DNA of 56,063 bases from Methanocorpusculum sp. (GTDB lineage: Archaea > Halobacteriota > Methanomicrobia > Methanomicrobiales > Methanocorpusculaceae): assembly GCA_029987235.1 (NCBI GenBank), contig DALTWF010000008.1:1-56063 (forward strand), in the 5' to 3' direction. Below are positions 8,761 to 16,932 of the stretch, in pieces. Made by a program: the position numbers and the translations under genes. The first letter of the stretch is position 1. The number at the start of each line of letters is the position of its first letter. The notes below the pieces were generated by a model that was not told the origin of the DNA, ran no database searches, and saw nothing but the letters and a program-made list of their open reading frames with translations.

Positions 8761-9795
8761 ATGCTTAGTAAATACCAGGGCTGCATGTTAGGCGCTGTAA
8801 TGGGTGATGCTCTTGCAATGCCGAACGAATCCGCACCCTGCAGGATTTCGCACACTCCCTCGTTCGGCAAAGCGTACCGGGGACATCCGAATCAGGACCT
8901 GCTTGCCGGGCAATATACTGATGACGGTCAGATTATTTTAATCGCTGCACGAAACCTTGTCGAAGGAAAGTTCAGCCGCGAAAATTATGCAAAGGAACTG
9001 CTCCGCACCAATACCCTCAATAAATTCAGATACCCGGACGGAGCCACTCTTTCAGCATGCAAAAAAATGGAGACCGCAAAAAAAATCGCTGACTGCGGTG
9101 TGTTTTCCGATTCGGCAGGGTGTCTTTGTCTTGCTGTTCCATTTGCCCTTGGATATGCAGACAAAAAGGAAATGGCGCAGGAACTTGTTTCAGCATGTAT
9201 TCTGACCCAGACACATCCGGCAGCGCACGCCGGAGCGTTAGGCCTTGCCCTTTGTCTTAAAAAGATTGCAGAATCCGGCAGCCTTGATGAAGGAATAAAA
9301 GACCTGCGCCTTGCAGCACAGAATATGGAACCGAATCTTGCCGCCAAAATCGATGAGGCTGTTTTGGAAGAGCGCCGCGGAACACCGGTGGAATATGCGG
9401 TAAATATCATCGGCAGCACGTCTTCTGTTTATCACACGCTGCCGATGGCTGTTTTCTTATGCAAACGGTATATTGCGCGGCCGTCCGAACTTCTGGCGAT
9501 ATCGTCTTCAGTCGGCGGCAACTGCGGAACGATTTCGATGATATGCGGCGCAGTATGCGGAATGCTTTACGGCATGCGCGCGCTGCCGGAAAATCTGCTG
9601 CCGGAACTGGAGCGTGCCGGTATTTTTGCAGAACTTGCAGAAAAACTGTATTACAGAGCATATCCGCCGGTAATCGATACAATCGAAGAAGAGGAAGAAC
9701 CTGAAGTTCCGAAAGATGAGGCTAAAGATGAGGTGACCGAATCTGCAGAGGTGAAGAAGGAAGACGAAAAAGAATCTGTTGAGAAAAAAGAATAA
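8761..9795 (+). CDS. ADP-ribosylglycohydrolase-family protein with altered metal site
   Basis: This 344-residue protein resembles DraG/ADP-ribosylglycohydrolases: MLGAVMGDALAMPNES near the start, YTDDGQI (the TDD metal motif, about residue 51), and a C-terminal glycine-rich motif followed by CGAVCGMLYGMRALP. Family enzymes bind two Mg ions through TDD and a C-terminal GGDTDT motif. Here the latter reads GGNCGT, losing both aspartates, so hydrolase activity is doubtful. The last 35 or so residues are a highly charged E/K/V tail, probably disordered. It is alone on the plus strand, convergent with the J-domain gene. Confidence 0.8.
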   Translation: MLSKYQGCMLGAVMGDALAMPNESAPCRISHTPSFGKAYRGHPNQDLLAGQYTDDGQIILIAARNLVEGKFSRENYAKELLRTNTLNKFRYPDGATLSACKKMETAKKIADCGVFSDSAGCLCLAVPFALGYADKKEMAQELVSACILTQTHPAAHAGALGLALCLKKIAESGSLDEGIKDLRLAAQNMEPNLAAKIDEAVLEERRGTPVEYAVNIIGSTSSVYHTLPMAVFLCKRYIARPSELLAISSSVGGNCGTISMICGAVCGMLYGMRALPENLLPELERAGIFAELAEKLYYRAYPPVIDTIEEEEEPEVPKDEAKDEVTESAEVKKEDEKESVEKKE

Positions 9796-9993
9796 TTATT
9801 TTTTTGAGGTGTTAAACGACAGCAGTTCAAACGCCGCGAGCGCTTCGGTATACTCTTTTCTTTTGTACGGATTTACGTCCGGGTGATATTTTCTGCGCAG
9901 TTCTGCAAACCGCTTTGAGATTGTGGAAAAATCCGTGCCCGGTTCGACGCCCAAAATCTGATATGCACGCTCTTCTGTCATTGGCTCTAACAT
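9796..9993 (-). CDS. Minimal J-domain (DnaJ-like) protein
   Basis: About 65 residues consisting of little more than a J domain: RAYQILGVEPGT, the ISKRFAELRRKYHPDVNPYKR segment with the diagnostic HPD tripeptide, then a final helix. J domains stimulate the ATPase of Hsp70/DnaK-type chaperones. It lacks the Gly/Phe, zinc-finger and substrate domains of full DnaJ, so it is a dedicated or regulatory co-chaperone at most. Possible starts are ATG at 9993 or 9981; the longer frame to 10017 adds residues unlike the family. It ends one base from the ADP-ribosylglycohydrolase-like gene (convergent). Confidence 0.8.
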   Translation of the reverse strand: MLEPMTEERAYQILGVEPGTDFSTISKRFAELRRKYHPDVNPYKRKEYTEALAAFELLSFNTSKK

Positions 9994-10058
9994 ACAACAT
10001 AGTCTGATGTAAGTCAAAATAAATATTACGGAATAAGGAGAAACTATTTAATAACTAA

Positions 10059-10088
10059 CTGCAGACGGCTGTGGTGAGCCGTCTTCAG
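10059..10088 (+). promoter_or_regulatory. Hairpin in the 5' untranslated region of the symporter gene
   Basis: The arms agacggct and agccgtct (10063-10070 and 10077-10084) pair perfectly around the loop gtggtg, and the stem continues through one mismatch to ctg/cag, giving about 12 bp. It ends just upstream of the likely ribosome-binding site (aggag, 10092-10096) of the gene at 10105. Possible roles are translational control, mRNA stability or a protein-binding site. It has no poly-T tail, so it is not a simple terminator. Confidence 0.5.
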
Positions 10089-10104
10089 TTCAGGAGAATT
10101 ACAC

Positions 10105-11646
10105 ATGGATATCTCAAATCCGATGACACTTGTGGGGATTATCGCTGCATTTATTGTTTATTTCATAGTAATGCTTGCAGTCGGTTTCTTCTTCATGAAT
10201 AAAAACAAGACCGCAAGCGAATATATGCTTGGCGGCCGCAAGCTGCACTATTTCGTGTCAGCAATGTCAGCAGAAGCTTCCGATATGAGCGGTTGGCTTC
10301 TTTTAGGACTGCCCGGTGTAGCATATTTAACCGGTTTATCTTCTGCAGGATGGACTGCAATCGGTCTTGCAATCGGTACTTATCTGAACTGGAAACTGGT
10401 TGCAAAGAGACTTCGTGTCTACACCCATAAAGCAAAGGATTCCATTACTATTCCGGAGTTCTTTAAGAACAGATTCGGCGACAAGAAGGGTATTACTTCT
10501 GCCATTTCTTCGATTTTCATTATCGTCTTCTTCGTTGTTTACACTGCATCCCAGTTTGCTGCAGGAGGCAAGCTGTTCCAGTCAGTCTTTGGTATTGATT
10601 ATACGGTTGCAATGTTAATCGGTGCTGCGATTGTGGTTATTTACACGTTTGTCGGTGGTTTCAAAGCAGTATGTGTCACTGATACGATTCAGGCATGTCT
10701 GATGTTCTTTGCGTTAATTCTTGTGCCGATTGTGGCCCTGGTTATCATGGGCGGAACCGGAACGGGTCTTTCTGCAATTGATCCGGGCATGTTCAACCTG
10801 TTCCTTGAGTACAACCCGGCAAACCAGACTTTTGAGTTTATTTCTGTGTTTACTATTGTTTCCGGTCTTGCATGGGCTTTCGGTTACTTCGGTCAGCCGC
10901 ATATTCTGCCGAGATTCATGGGTATTGAAAACCCTGATGAGATTCCAAGAGCACGCCGTATTGCTATGGTCTGGGTCATTGTTTCAATGGCTGCAGCAAT
11001 TTTCATTGGTCTCGTAGGTCAGGTCTTCTTTGGTCCGAACGGTATTGTTACGGCTCTTGCCGACAGTGAAACGGTGTTTATTGATATGACTACCGGTACG
11101 TTTGGTGTCATTCCGTTTATTGCAGGTATTGTCTACTGCGGTATTCTTGGTGCAATTATGAGTACAGCATCTTCCCAGATGCTTGCAGCATCTTCTTCGG
11201 TATCCCAGGATTTGTTCAAGTCCATTTTCAAGAAGGATGCATCAGACAAGGCTGTGCTTCTTGTGTCTAAGATTGCGGTTTTAATTGTCGCTGCTGCTGC
11301 GTTTACGATTGCTCTTGATCCGAAGAGTTCTGTGTTTGGTATTGTGTCGTTTGCATGGGCAGGTTTCGGTGCTTCGTTTGGTTCGATTATCCTGGTTGGT
11401 CTGTTCTGGAAGCGTATGAACTGGCAGGGTGCTTTAGCAGGTGTCCTTGGCGGAGGTATTACTGCATGTCTTTGGTACTTCATTGCAGAGCAGATGTTCG
11501 GCAATCCGCTTTATGAGATGGTGCCGGGTGTTATTGTATCTCTCCTTTGTATCTTTATTGTTACAAAACTCACCACGCCGCCGTCTAAGGAAGTCACAGA
11601 TCTCTATGATGAGTATGTGAAAGAAATCGGCGACAAGAGAACGTAA
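10105..11646 (+). CDS. putP: Sodium/solute symporter, PutP-like (sodium/proline symporter)
   Basis: This 513-residue SSS-family transporter has about 13 hydrophobic segments. Family features are the N-terminal YFIVMLAVGFFFMNKNKTASEYMLGGR, SEASDMSGWLLLGLPG (residues about 55-70, equivalent to the Na/proline site helix of PutP), and the conserved GGFKAVCVTD and AGIVYCGILGAIMSTASSQMLAASSSVSQD segments. It imports proline, or another small zwitterion, with sodium across the cytoplasmic membrane; in a methanogen this is likely osmolyte or amino-acid uptake. A good Shine-Dalgarno (aggag) precedes the ATG and a hairpin sits in the leader. It stands alone as a transcription unit. Confidence 0.9.
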   Translation: MDISNPMTLVGIIAAFIVYFIVMLAVGFFFMNKNKTASEYMLGGRKLHYFVSAMSAEASDMSGWLLLGLPGVAYLTGLSSAGWTAIGLAIGTYLNWKLVAKRLRVYTHKAKDSITIPEFFKNRFGDKKGITSAISSIFIIVFFVVYTASQFAAGGKLFQSVFGIDYTVAMLIGAAIVVIYTFVGGFKAVCVTDTIQACLMFFALILVPIVALVIMGGTGTGLSAIDPGMFNLFLEYNPANQTFEFISVFTIVSGLAWAFGYFGQPHILPRFMGIENPDEIPRARRIAMVWVIVSMAAAIFIGLVGQVFFGPNGIVTALADSETVFIDMTTGTFGVIPFIAGIVYCGILGAIMSTASSQMLAASSSVSQDLFKSIFKKDASDKAVLLVSKIAVLIVAAAAFTIALDPKSSVFGIVSFAWAGFGASFGSIILVGLFWKRMNWQGALAGVLGGGITACLWYFIAEQMFGNPLYEMVPGVIVSLLCIFIVTKLTTPPSKEVTDLYDEYVKEIGDKRT

Positions 11647-11855
11647 GTTCTCTTTTTTTATTTTTTTTGGTTCGGGTTTTTAGAAAAAGTTGTCTTGAAG
11701 TTGTCCACTTTTTTTATATTGGGACAGGCAGGCGACACATTTTCCGGTTGAAAAGAGACCGGTGGTAATTTACCGGGTTGTAAAAAACAGGTGACTGTTT
11801 TTGTGTGTGAAAAAAAGTCACCTGGATTTTTCAAAAAAAAAATAAAAAAAAAAAA
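11647..11855. other. Intergenic region between convergent genes, with T-tracts
   Basis: About 209 bp separating the symporter and the ABC permease. It starts with T-rich tracts (archaeal-type terminator for the symporter), contains a 9-bp hairpin listed separately, and ends with a long A-tract (T-tract on the minus strand) that can terminate the permease operon. No ORF with coding character was found. Confidence 0.6.
11788..11824. terminator. Perfect 9-bp inverted repeat between convergent genes
   Basis: CAGGTGACT (11788-11796) and AGTCACCTG (11816-11824) are exact reverse complements around a 19-base loop that contains gtttttgtgtgtgaaaa. Located between two convergent genes and flanked by A/T runs, it probably acts as a bidirectional terminator. 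The loop sequence recurs almost identically at 26342-26364. Confidence 0.5.
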
Positions 11856-13115
11856 TTAATCCGTTGCCATTGCCTCAACCGGATTGAGATTTGCCGCATG
11901 CATTGCAGGATACAGACCCGCAATAATACAAACCCCGACACCGATGGCAATACCGCCCGGAATATACATAAACACACTCGGATCAAGCAGGGCATTGAGA
12001 TTGTCCATCAGTGCAATTAATACCGGCGGAATTGCAATTCCCGAAAGAATGATACCTGCCATTGAACCGATTACGCCGATAATCCCCGCCTCATATAAGA
12101 ACATCTGCAGAATCTGAACCCTCTTTGTTCCGATACTTCTGAGAATACCAATCTCACGTGTACGCTCCTTTACTGACATCAGCATCACATTCACAATTGC
12201 AACCGCGGCAACCACAAGAGAAACACTGCTGATAGCCCACCGGAAGATAGCCGTCATGTTCAGGACATCATTCAGACTTTCCACATTGTCATAACTGTTC
12301 GTAATCTTGACCGTATCATCAGAATCCTTGTAACTCTTGCCGTTCATCTCACGCTCGACCGCATTCTCCATAGGGGTAAGAAGCAGCGGGTCTTTGACCT
12401 TCACAATCGCATACGTGTACAGATAATCATTTGTACCAAGCAGATTGTGATACATGTCAAGCGTACCAAAGAGGATACACACATCTCTCGACTGCGCAAT
12501 CATCTTCGTCATTGCAGTGGATTTCATGATTCCGGTAACACGAAGCGTGATTGACTCTCCATTCACGCCTTTTGCAGAAAGACGGCTGTTTACATGCAGG
12601 TCATGCTTTTCTGCATACTCCTCAAGAATAATAACTCCGCCGGAACCCTTCGGCACAGATCCGTCTTTGAGATTTCCATCCATATAGGATTTCAGACCAT
12701 CCAGATCCTCACCCATCACCATGGCATATGATGAATCACTGCCGACCGTAATCATTTTGGTCCCCATCAGGGCCTTAATGACCTGGTAGTCGGAACTCAC
12801 CGACTTTACCGCGTTTTCAATATCGTTGATATCTTTTTCCGACAGACCGGTTACAATTCTGCCGTCGATGGACTTTTCCTCAATAGAGGAAATAGTAAGC
12901 GTATTTGCCTGGTCGGCGACCATATTGTTGATTTCGACCGTAAACGCAGCACCCACCATGCCAAGACCGCATATTGCAAACACACCGATGACGATACCTA
13001 TCATCGAAAGTGCCGTTCTGAACTTATTCAGCTTCAGGTTGCGCATTGCAAGCGACAGAACCATCGGCGAATAAATCATCGACCAGAGAGTTTTATGCTC
13101 GTCAGATGCCCCCAT
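11856..13115 (-). CDS. ABC transporter permease, FtsX/MacB-like
   Basis: This 419-residue membrane protein has one N-terminal transmembrane helix (FRTALSMIGIVIGVFAICGLGMV, about residues 32-54), a long extracytoplasmic MacB-type domain, and three C-terminal helices with the conserved VKERTREIGILRSIGTKRVQILQMFLYEAGIIGV segment of FtsX-domain permeases. Such permeases work as mechanotransmission-type exporters or lipoprotein/peptide release systems with a partner ATPase. The start overlaps the ATPase stop by one base, and a secreted protein is the first gene of the same operon. Confidence 0.9.
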   Translation of the reverse strand: MGASDEHKTLWSMIYSPMVLSLAMRNLKLNKFRTALSMIGIVIGVFAICGLGMVGAAFTVEINNMVADQANTLTISSIEEKSIDGRIVTGLSEKDINDIENAVKSVSSDYQVIKALMGTKMITVGSDSSYAMVMGEDLDGLKSYMDGNLKDGSVPKGSGGVIILEEYAEKHDLHVNSRLSAKGVNGESITLRVTGIMKSTAMTKMIAQSRDVCILFGTLDMYHNLLGTNDYLYTYAIVKVKDPLLLTPMENAVEREMNGKSYKDSDDTVKITNSYDNVESLNDVLNMTAIFRWAISSVSLVVAAVAIVNVMLMSVKERTREIGILRSIGTKRVQILQMFLYEAGIIGVIGSMAGIILSGIAIPPVLIALMDNLNALLDPSVFMYIPGGIAIGVGVCIIAGLYPAMHAANLNPVEAMATD

Positions 13116-13822
13116 CAGGCGTTCTCCTTTTTATTGCCGAGACCATCGTCAACAATCTCGCCGTCACGAATAATAATCGTCCGGTCGGCATAGACTGCGG
13201 TCTCAGGGTTGTGCGTGACCATCAAAACCGTTCTGCCCTGTTTGTGCAGACCGCTGATAATCTCCATAATCTGCGTACTCATCTTGGAATCAAGGTTGCC
13301 TGTCGGCTCATCACATAACAGGAAAGTCGGGTCGTTTGCAAGAGCGCGTGCAATTGAAACACGCTGCTGCTGACCGCCGGAAAGTTCAAACGGCGTATGC
13401 TGCATGCGGTCTTCGGTAAATCCGACCATGGTCAGGAGTTTCGTAATCCACTCTTTGTAGTCGCCTTTTCCGTAACGCAGAAGCATCGGGTATTCGACAT
13501 TTTCGTATGCCGTCAGGAGACTGATAAGATTGAACTTCTGGAAAATGAACCCTACGGTATCACGCCGGTGAATTGTCAGTTCATCATCCGACATTTCCTT
13601 GGTCGAGACACCGTTGATTCTGATTACGCCCGATGTGGGAACATCAAGACAGCCTATCATATTCATCAGCGTTGATTTTCCCGAACCCGACGGTCCCATT
13701 ATAGCAACGAACTCGCCTTTCTTCACTGAGAAGTTAACGTGGTTTAATGCATGGACATCTCCTGCGGCCATGTGATAGACCTTGGACACGTCTTCAAGCT
13801 CCACTACAGGAATATCTCCCAT
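13115..13822 (-). CDS. ABC transporter ATP-binding protein, MacB/LolD type
   Basis: This 235-residue ATPase has the Walker A GPSGSGKST (about residues 43-51), the Q-loop FIFQKFNLI, the signature LSGGQQQRVSIARAL, the Walker B FLLCDEPTG, and the switch His in MVTHNPET. It belongs to the LolD/MacB clade that pairs with FtsX-type permeases. It lies between the secreted protein gene and the permease gene, with spacings of 14 bp and a 1-bp overlap, so it energises that permease. Confidence 0.95.
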   Translation of the reverse strand: MGDIPVVELEDVSKVYHMAAGDVHALNHVNFSVKKGEFVAIMGPSGSGKSTLMNMIGCLDVPTSGVIRINGVSTKEMSDDELTIHRRDTVGFIFQKFNLISLLTAYENVEYPMLLRYGKGDYKEWITKLLTMVGFTEDRMQHTPFELSGGQQQRVSIARALANDPTFLLCDEPTGNLDSKMSTQIMEIISGLHKQGRTVLMVTHNPETAVYADRTIIIRDGEIVDDGLGNKKENA

Positions 13823-13836
13823 ATTTTACCTCCGCA

Positions 13837-15033
13837 TCAGTTCTTCTTTTCTGCCTTCTTCTTTCTGATAACAACAACTGCAACAACAACTGCAATGATG
13901 ACAACAAATACAATCAGAACAACAACCGGGGTATAGTCAACCGGCTCCGTCTGAATATGGTTTGCAACATTCAGGGTATAGTATTCGGTGACAGATTCGC
14001 CGCTGTCATTCTTATAAGTAATGACCAGGGTAAGATTATCTTTGATGCTCTTGTCAAAGGTAAGTTCAAATCCTGCAAGGTCATCCGCATCAAGATTTCC
14101 AATCGGATACATCGGATAGGTACCGATGTCGGAACCTTCAAGAGTGGTGATTCTGACAGAGTTTGCGGTGGTGAAACCCATGTTGTTGATATCTGCTTTC
14201 AGGGTGTTGTAGTTGTCTCCTTCAATAACACGGAGGTTTGCAAAGACCAGGTCCGGATTGCTTGCGGACTGGGTTGTTTGTGCTCCTGCCGGAATAGTAA
14301 TGGTCTTTGTGTGCTTGTTGTCACCGTTGCTGAAAGAAACCACAAGTTTTACATCTGCTGCATCACTGGTCTTTACAGTAAGGGATGCGGGGCGGGATTC
14401 GCCTGCCGGAATGGTTCCGACAAAGACGCTTCCTTCCTTGCAGGATACGCCGTTTCCTTCAGCAGTAAGTGATACAGAGGAAAGGTCTGTGTTCATTCTG
14501 TTTGCAAGGGTGACAGTGATATACTCAGAACCGGTTGCCGAAAGCCGGTCAGGAACATCTGTTTTTACAATATCGATACCTGCATCGTCAATGGTGACTG
14601 CAAGCGGCTGCTTTAAGTAGGTCATTCCGCGGTTGAAGTCCACGTAGAATACAGGGTAGAATGTTCCGGTTTTGGTACCTGCCTTAATCGGCATGACAAT
14701 AGTAATGGAGTTTCCGGGTGCAACCCCTCCGAAATCATTATAGTAATCGGTAACCGTCATTTCAATACCCTCGGAATCCTGAATTACGGCTTTGTTAATT
14801 GATGCCGTAGTTCCTCCATTATTGGTAAGTGTTACTGCTACCGTTCCGGTATCGCCGGGCATTAACACCGCCGGAACACATTTGTAATCGGTTACTATCA
14901 TGGATGCCGGATTGTCTGCAATCGACGGCAGAGTTGCTGCTGACGCCGGACAAATCGCACAGACCAGAAGTACTGCGCATACTGCAAGTGCACATACAAC
15001 ACCTGCTTTTCTTGACTGAGTGTTCATTTTCAT
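13837..15033 (-). CDS. Secreted, membrane-anchored CARDB/COG1361-type protein of the exporter operon
   Basis: About 398 residues: a signal peptide (VVCALAVCAVLLVCAICPASA), several beta-sandwich repeats typical of COG1361/CARDB or NEW3 S-layer-like proteins (DTGTVAVTLTNNGGT, YITVTLANRMNTDL, ESRPASLTVKTSD), and a C-terminal transmembrane helix followed by basic residues (VVVIRKKKAEKK). It should sit outside the cell, anchored in the membrane. The frame opens at 15144, but a minus-strand TATA box at about 15064-15072 points to an ATG at 15033 or 15027. This protein, the ATPase and the permease form the recurrent archaeal COG1361-COG1136-COG0577 export cassette. The substrate is unknown. Confidence 0.8.
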   Translation of the reverse strand: MKMNTQSRKAGVVCALAVCAVLLVCAICPASAATLPSIADNPASMIVTDYKCVPAVLMPGDTGTVAVTLTNNGGTTASINKAVIQDSEGIEMTVTDYYNDFGGVAPGNSITIVMPIKAGTKTGTFYPVFYVDFNRGMTYLKQPLAVTIDDAGIDIVKTDVPDRLSATGSEYITVTLANRMNTDLSSVSLTAEGNGVSCKEGSVFVGTIPAGESRPASLTVKTSDAADVKLVVSFSNGDNKHTKTITIPAGAQTTQSASNPDLVFANLRVIEGDNYNTLKADINNMGFTTANSVRITTLEGSDIGTYPMYPIGNLDADDLAGFELTFDKSIKDNLTLVITYKNDSGESVTEYYTLNVANHIQTEPVDYTPVVVLIVFVVIIAVVVAVVVIRKKKAEKKN

Positions 15034-15061
15034 AGAACTGCTGTATATATTTTTCATGAGA

Positions 15062-15073
15062 TAATATATAAGT
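15062..15073 (-). promoter_or_regulatory. TATA box of the exporter operon
   Basis: On the minus strand acttatatatta lies about 30 bp upstream of the ATG codons at 15033 and 15027. This is the main reason for rejecting the longer open frame starting at 15144. Confidence 0.5.
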
Positions 15074-15265
15074 GATGTTACGAATATGAGTACTAAAAAT
15101 ACCGGTAATATCAAGACAATATGATGAGAAACCGCACAAAGCATTTATGCAATTGGAATATCTGCCCGGGGGACGAAATAAGTGATGAATAAAACAGCCC
15201 TGATTACGCAAAAAACTGCATTTCTTTTGGAAAAATAATTACCTTCAAAAGTACCACACATATGC

Positions 15266-16039
15266 ATGGAAGAACCAGAGGAATTTGTCCGGCAGGTGAT
15301 GCAGATTGGTCTCACTGAAAACGAGGCAAAGGTTTTCTATACTGTGTTTCAGCTCAAGTCTGCGGCAATCCGCGACATCTATGAAATCAGCCGTGTTCCG
15401 CGCAATAAAATATACGGCGAGTTAGTTTCCCTTGAAAAAAAAGGGTTTGTGAAAAAAACCGGCGACAAGCCCCTGCGGTATGCGGCAACCGACCTTGACA
15501 AAACCTTTGCCTCTATCCGCAAGGCGGAAATGGAAAAAATTGCCCGGGTGGAACAGTATCTTGACGGTTTTGAAAAACGCAAACTGGAAAATACCGGGCC
15601 TCTCGCATACGAACTGCAGACCTCGTGGGCGGTGGAAAACCATCTGCAGAATATATTACGCCGTGCAAAGTCGGAACTGATTTTAATTGCAGGCGATGCG
15701 GATTATTTCACCTCAAAATTTACCGATGCACAACTCAGACGGTATGCAAAAAAACTGGACCTGTATGTGATTGCCATGTCTCCTGAAATTGCGGAAAAAC
15801 TGAATGTTTCCTGCTATCAGTTCAACAAAGGATTTCTGAAACGCTTTGAGGCAGAACAGCTGCCTGTCCCTCTTGAAGATACGGCTATGCATGTTGTTGC
15901 CGACCGCAAAGCCGTGTTAAACATAAATCTGCATGATGGTAAAATCTCCGGTTCGGTAATGTACCTGGAACAGGAAATGATGGTGATTATGCAGGTAGTC
16001 TTTGAGGCATTCTTAAACTATCTGGAAAAAGCAGAGTAA
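15266..16039 (+). CDS. TrmB-family transcriptional regulator
   Basis: This 257-residue protein has an N-terminal winged helix of TrmB type: VMQIGLTENEAKVFYTVFQLKSAAIRDIYEISRVPRNKIYGELVSLEKKGFVKKTG (about residues 10-70). The next part, residues about 110-255, resembles the C-terminal PLD-like effector domain of archaeal sugar regulators. TrmB proteins repress or activate by binding near TATA boxes in response to small molecules. It is divergent from the CARDB-ABC exporter operon across roughly 230 bp, so it is a natural candidate to control that operon; this is inference from position. Confidence 0.85.
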   Translation: MEEPEEFVRQVMQIGLTENEAKVFYTVFQLKSAAIRDIYEISRVPRNKIYGELVSLEKKGFVKKTGDKPLRYAATDLDKTFASIRKAEMEKIARVEQYLDGFEKRKLENTGPLAYELQTSWAVENHLQNILRRAKSELILIAGDADYFTSKFTDAQLRRYAKKLDLYVIAMSPEIAEKLNVSCYQFNKGFLKRFEAEQLPVPLEDTAMHVVADRKAVLNINLHDGKISGSVMYLEQEMMVIMQVVFEAFLNYLEKAE

Positions 16040-16098
16040 GACCTGCGTCTCAAATCACAAAACTATCTAATGATAAGTTACATACATATAGTATAATT

Positions 16099-16932
16099 AT
16101 GCAGCCCCAGCAATATCAGATGGGCGGATACGATCGTGCAATTACGATGTTTTCGCCCGACGGACGCTTATATCAGGTTGAATACGCACGCGAAGCGGTA
16201 AAACGCGGAACAACCGCAGTTGGCATTAAATGCAAGAGCGGCGTTGTTCTTCTGGTAGACAAACGCGTATCTTCCAGACTTCTGGAACCCTCGTCTATTG
16301 AAAAAATCTTCAAAATTGATGACCATATCGGTGTTGCTTCATCCGGACTTGTCGGTGATGCACGCGCATTAGTCGACCGTGCAAGAATCGAGGCGCAGAT
16401 TAACCGTGTCTCCTACGGTGAACCGATTGATGTCGAAACCCTTGCCAAAAAACTCTGCGACCATATGCAGACCTACACTCTCTTTGGAGGAGCACGCCCG
16501 TACGGTACCGCACTGTTAATTGCAGGCGTTGAAACCACACCGGAAGGCGCAAAATACCACCTGTTTGAAACCGACCCGTCCGGTACCCTTCTTGAATACT
16601 ATGCAACCGGTATCGGCATCGGACGCCAGGCGGTAATGAAGCTCTTTGAAAAGGAGTACAAGGAAGGCTGTTCCGCAGAAGATGCGGTCCAGCTCGGCTT
16701 AAAAGCTCTTTATACCGCAACGGAAGGCAAATTCGATATGAACACCGTTGAAATAGGCATTGCAGGAGATTATTCAAAGAAGAAGGCACCTACCCGCAGA
16801 ACCGAGTCTCCGGCAGGCGGCGTTGGCATGTCGATTATCTCCTTTAGAAAACTCAATGCCGAAGAGGTTAAGGCGGCTGTTGCAAAATTCAGTAAAACCG
16901 CCGACGCAGAGAAAAAGAAAGAGGCGAAATAA
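16099..16932 (+). CDS. psmA: Proteasome alpha subunit
   Basis: This 277-residue protein forms the outer rings of the archaeal 20S proteasome. The N-terminal alpha-type signature is present (YDRAITMFSPDGRLYQVEYAREAV), as is the GTTAVGIKCKSGVVLLVDKR segment; alpha subunits lack the catalytic N-terminal Thr. The C-terminus is an extended Lys/Glu tail (KTADAEKKKEAK), slightly longer than usual (about 250). It is directly followed by the SBDS gene with no gap, a coupling conserved in many archaea. Confidence 0.97.
   Translation: MQPQQYQMGGYDRAITMFSPDGRLYQVEYAREAVKRGTTAVGIKCKSGVVLLVDKRVSSRLLEPSSIEKIFKIDDHIGVASSGLVGDARALVDRARIEAQINRVSYGEPIDVETLAKKLCDHMQTYTLFGGARPYGTALLIAGVETTPEGAKYHLFETDPSGTLLEYYATGIGIGRQAVMKLFEKEYKEGCSAEDAVQLGLKALYTATEGKFDMNTVEIGIAGDYSKKKAPTRRTESPAGGVGMSIISFRKLNAEEVKAAVAKFSKTADAEKKKEAK

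Noticed and set aside
13837..15144. Long version of the secreted protein starting at 15144
   Set aside because: It would place a TATA box inside the coding sequence and add a second hydrophobic stretch before the signal peptide.
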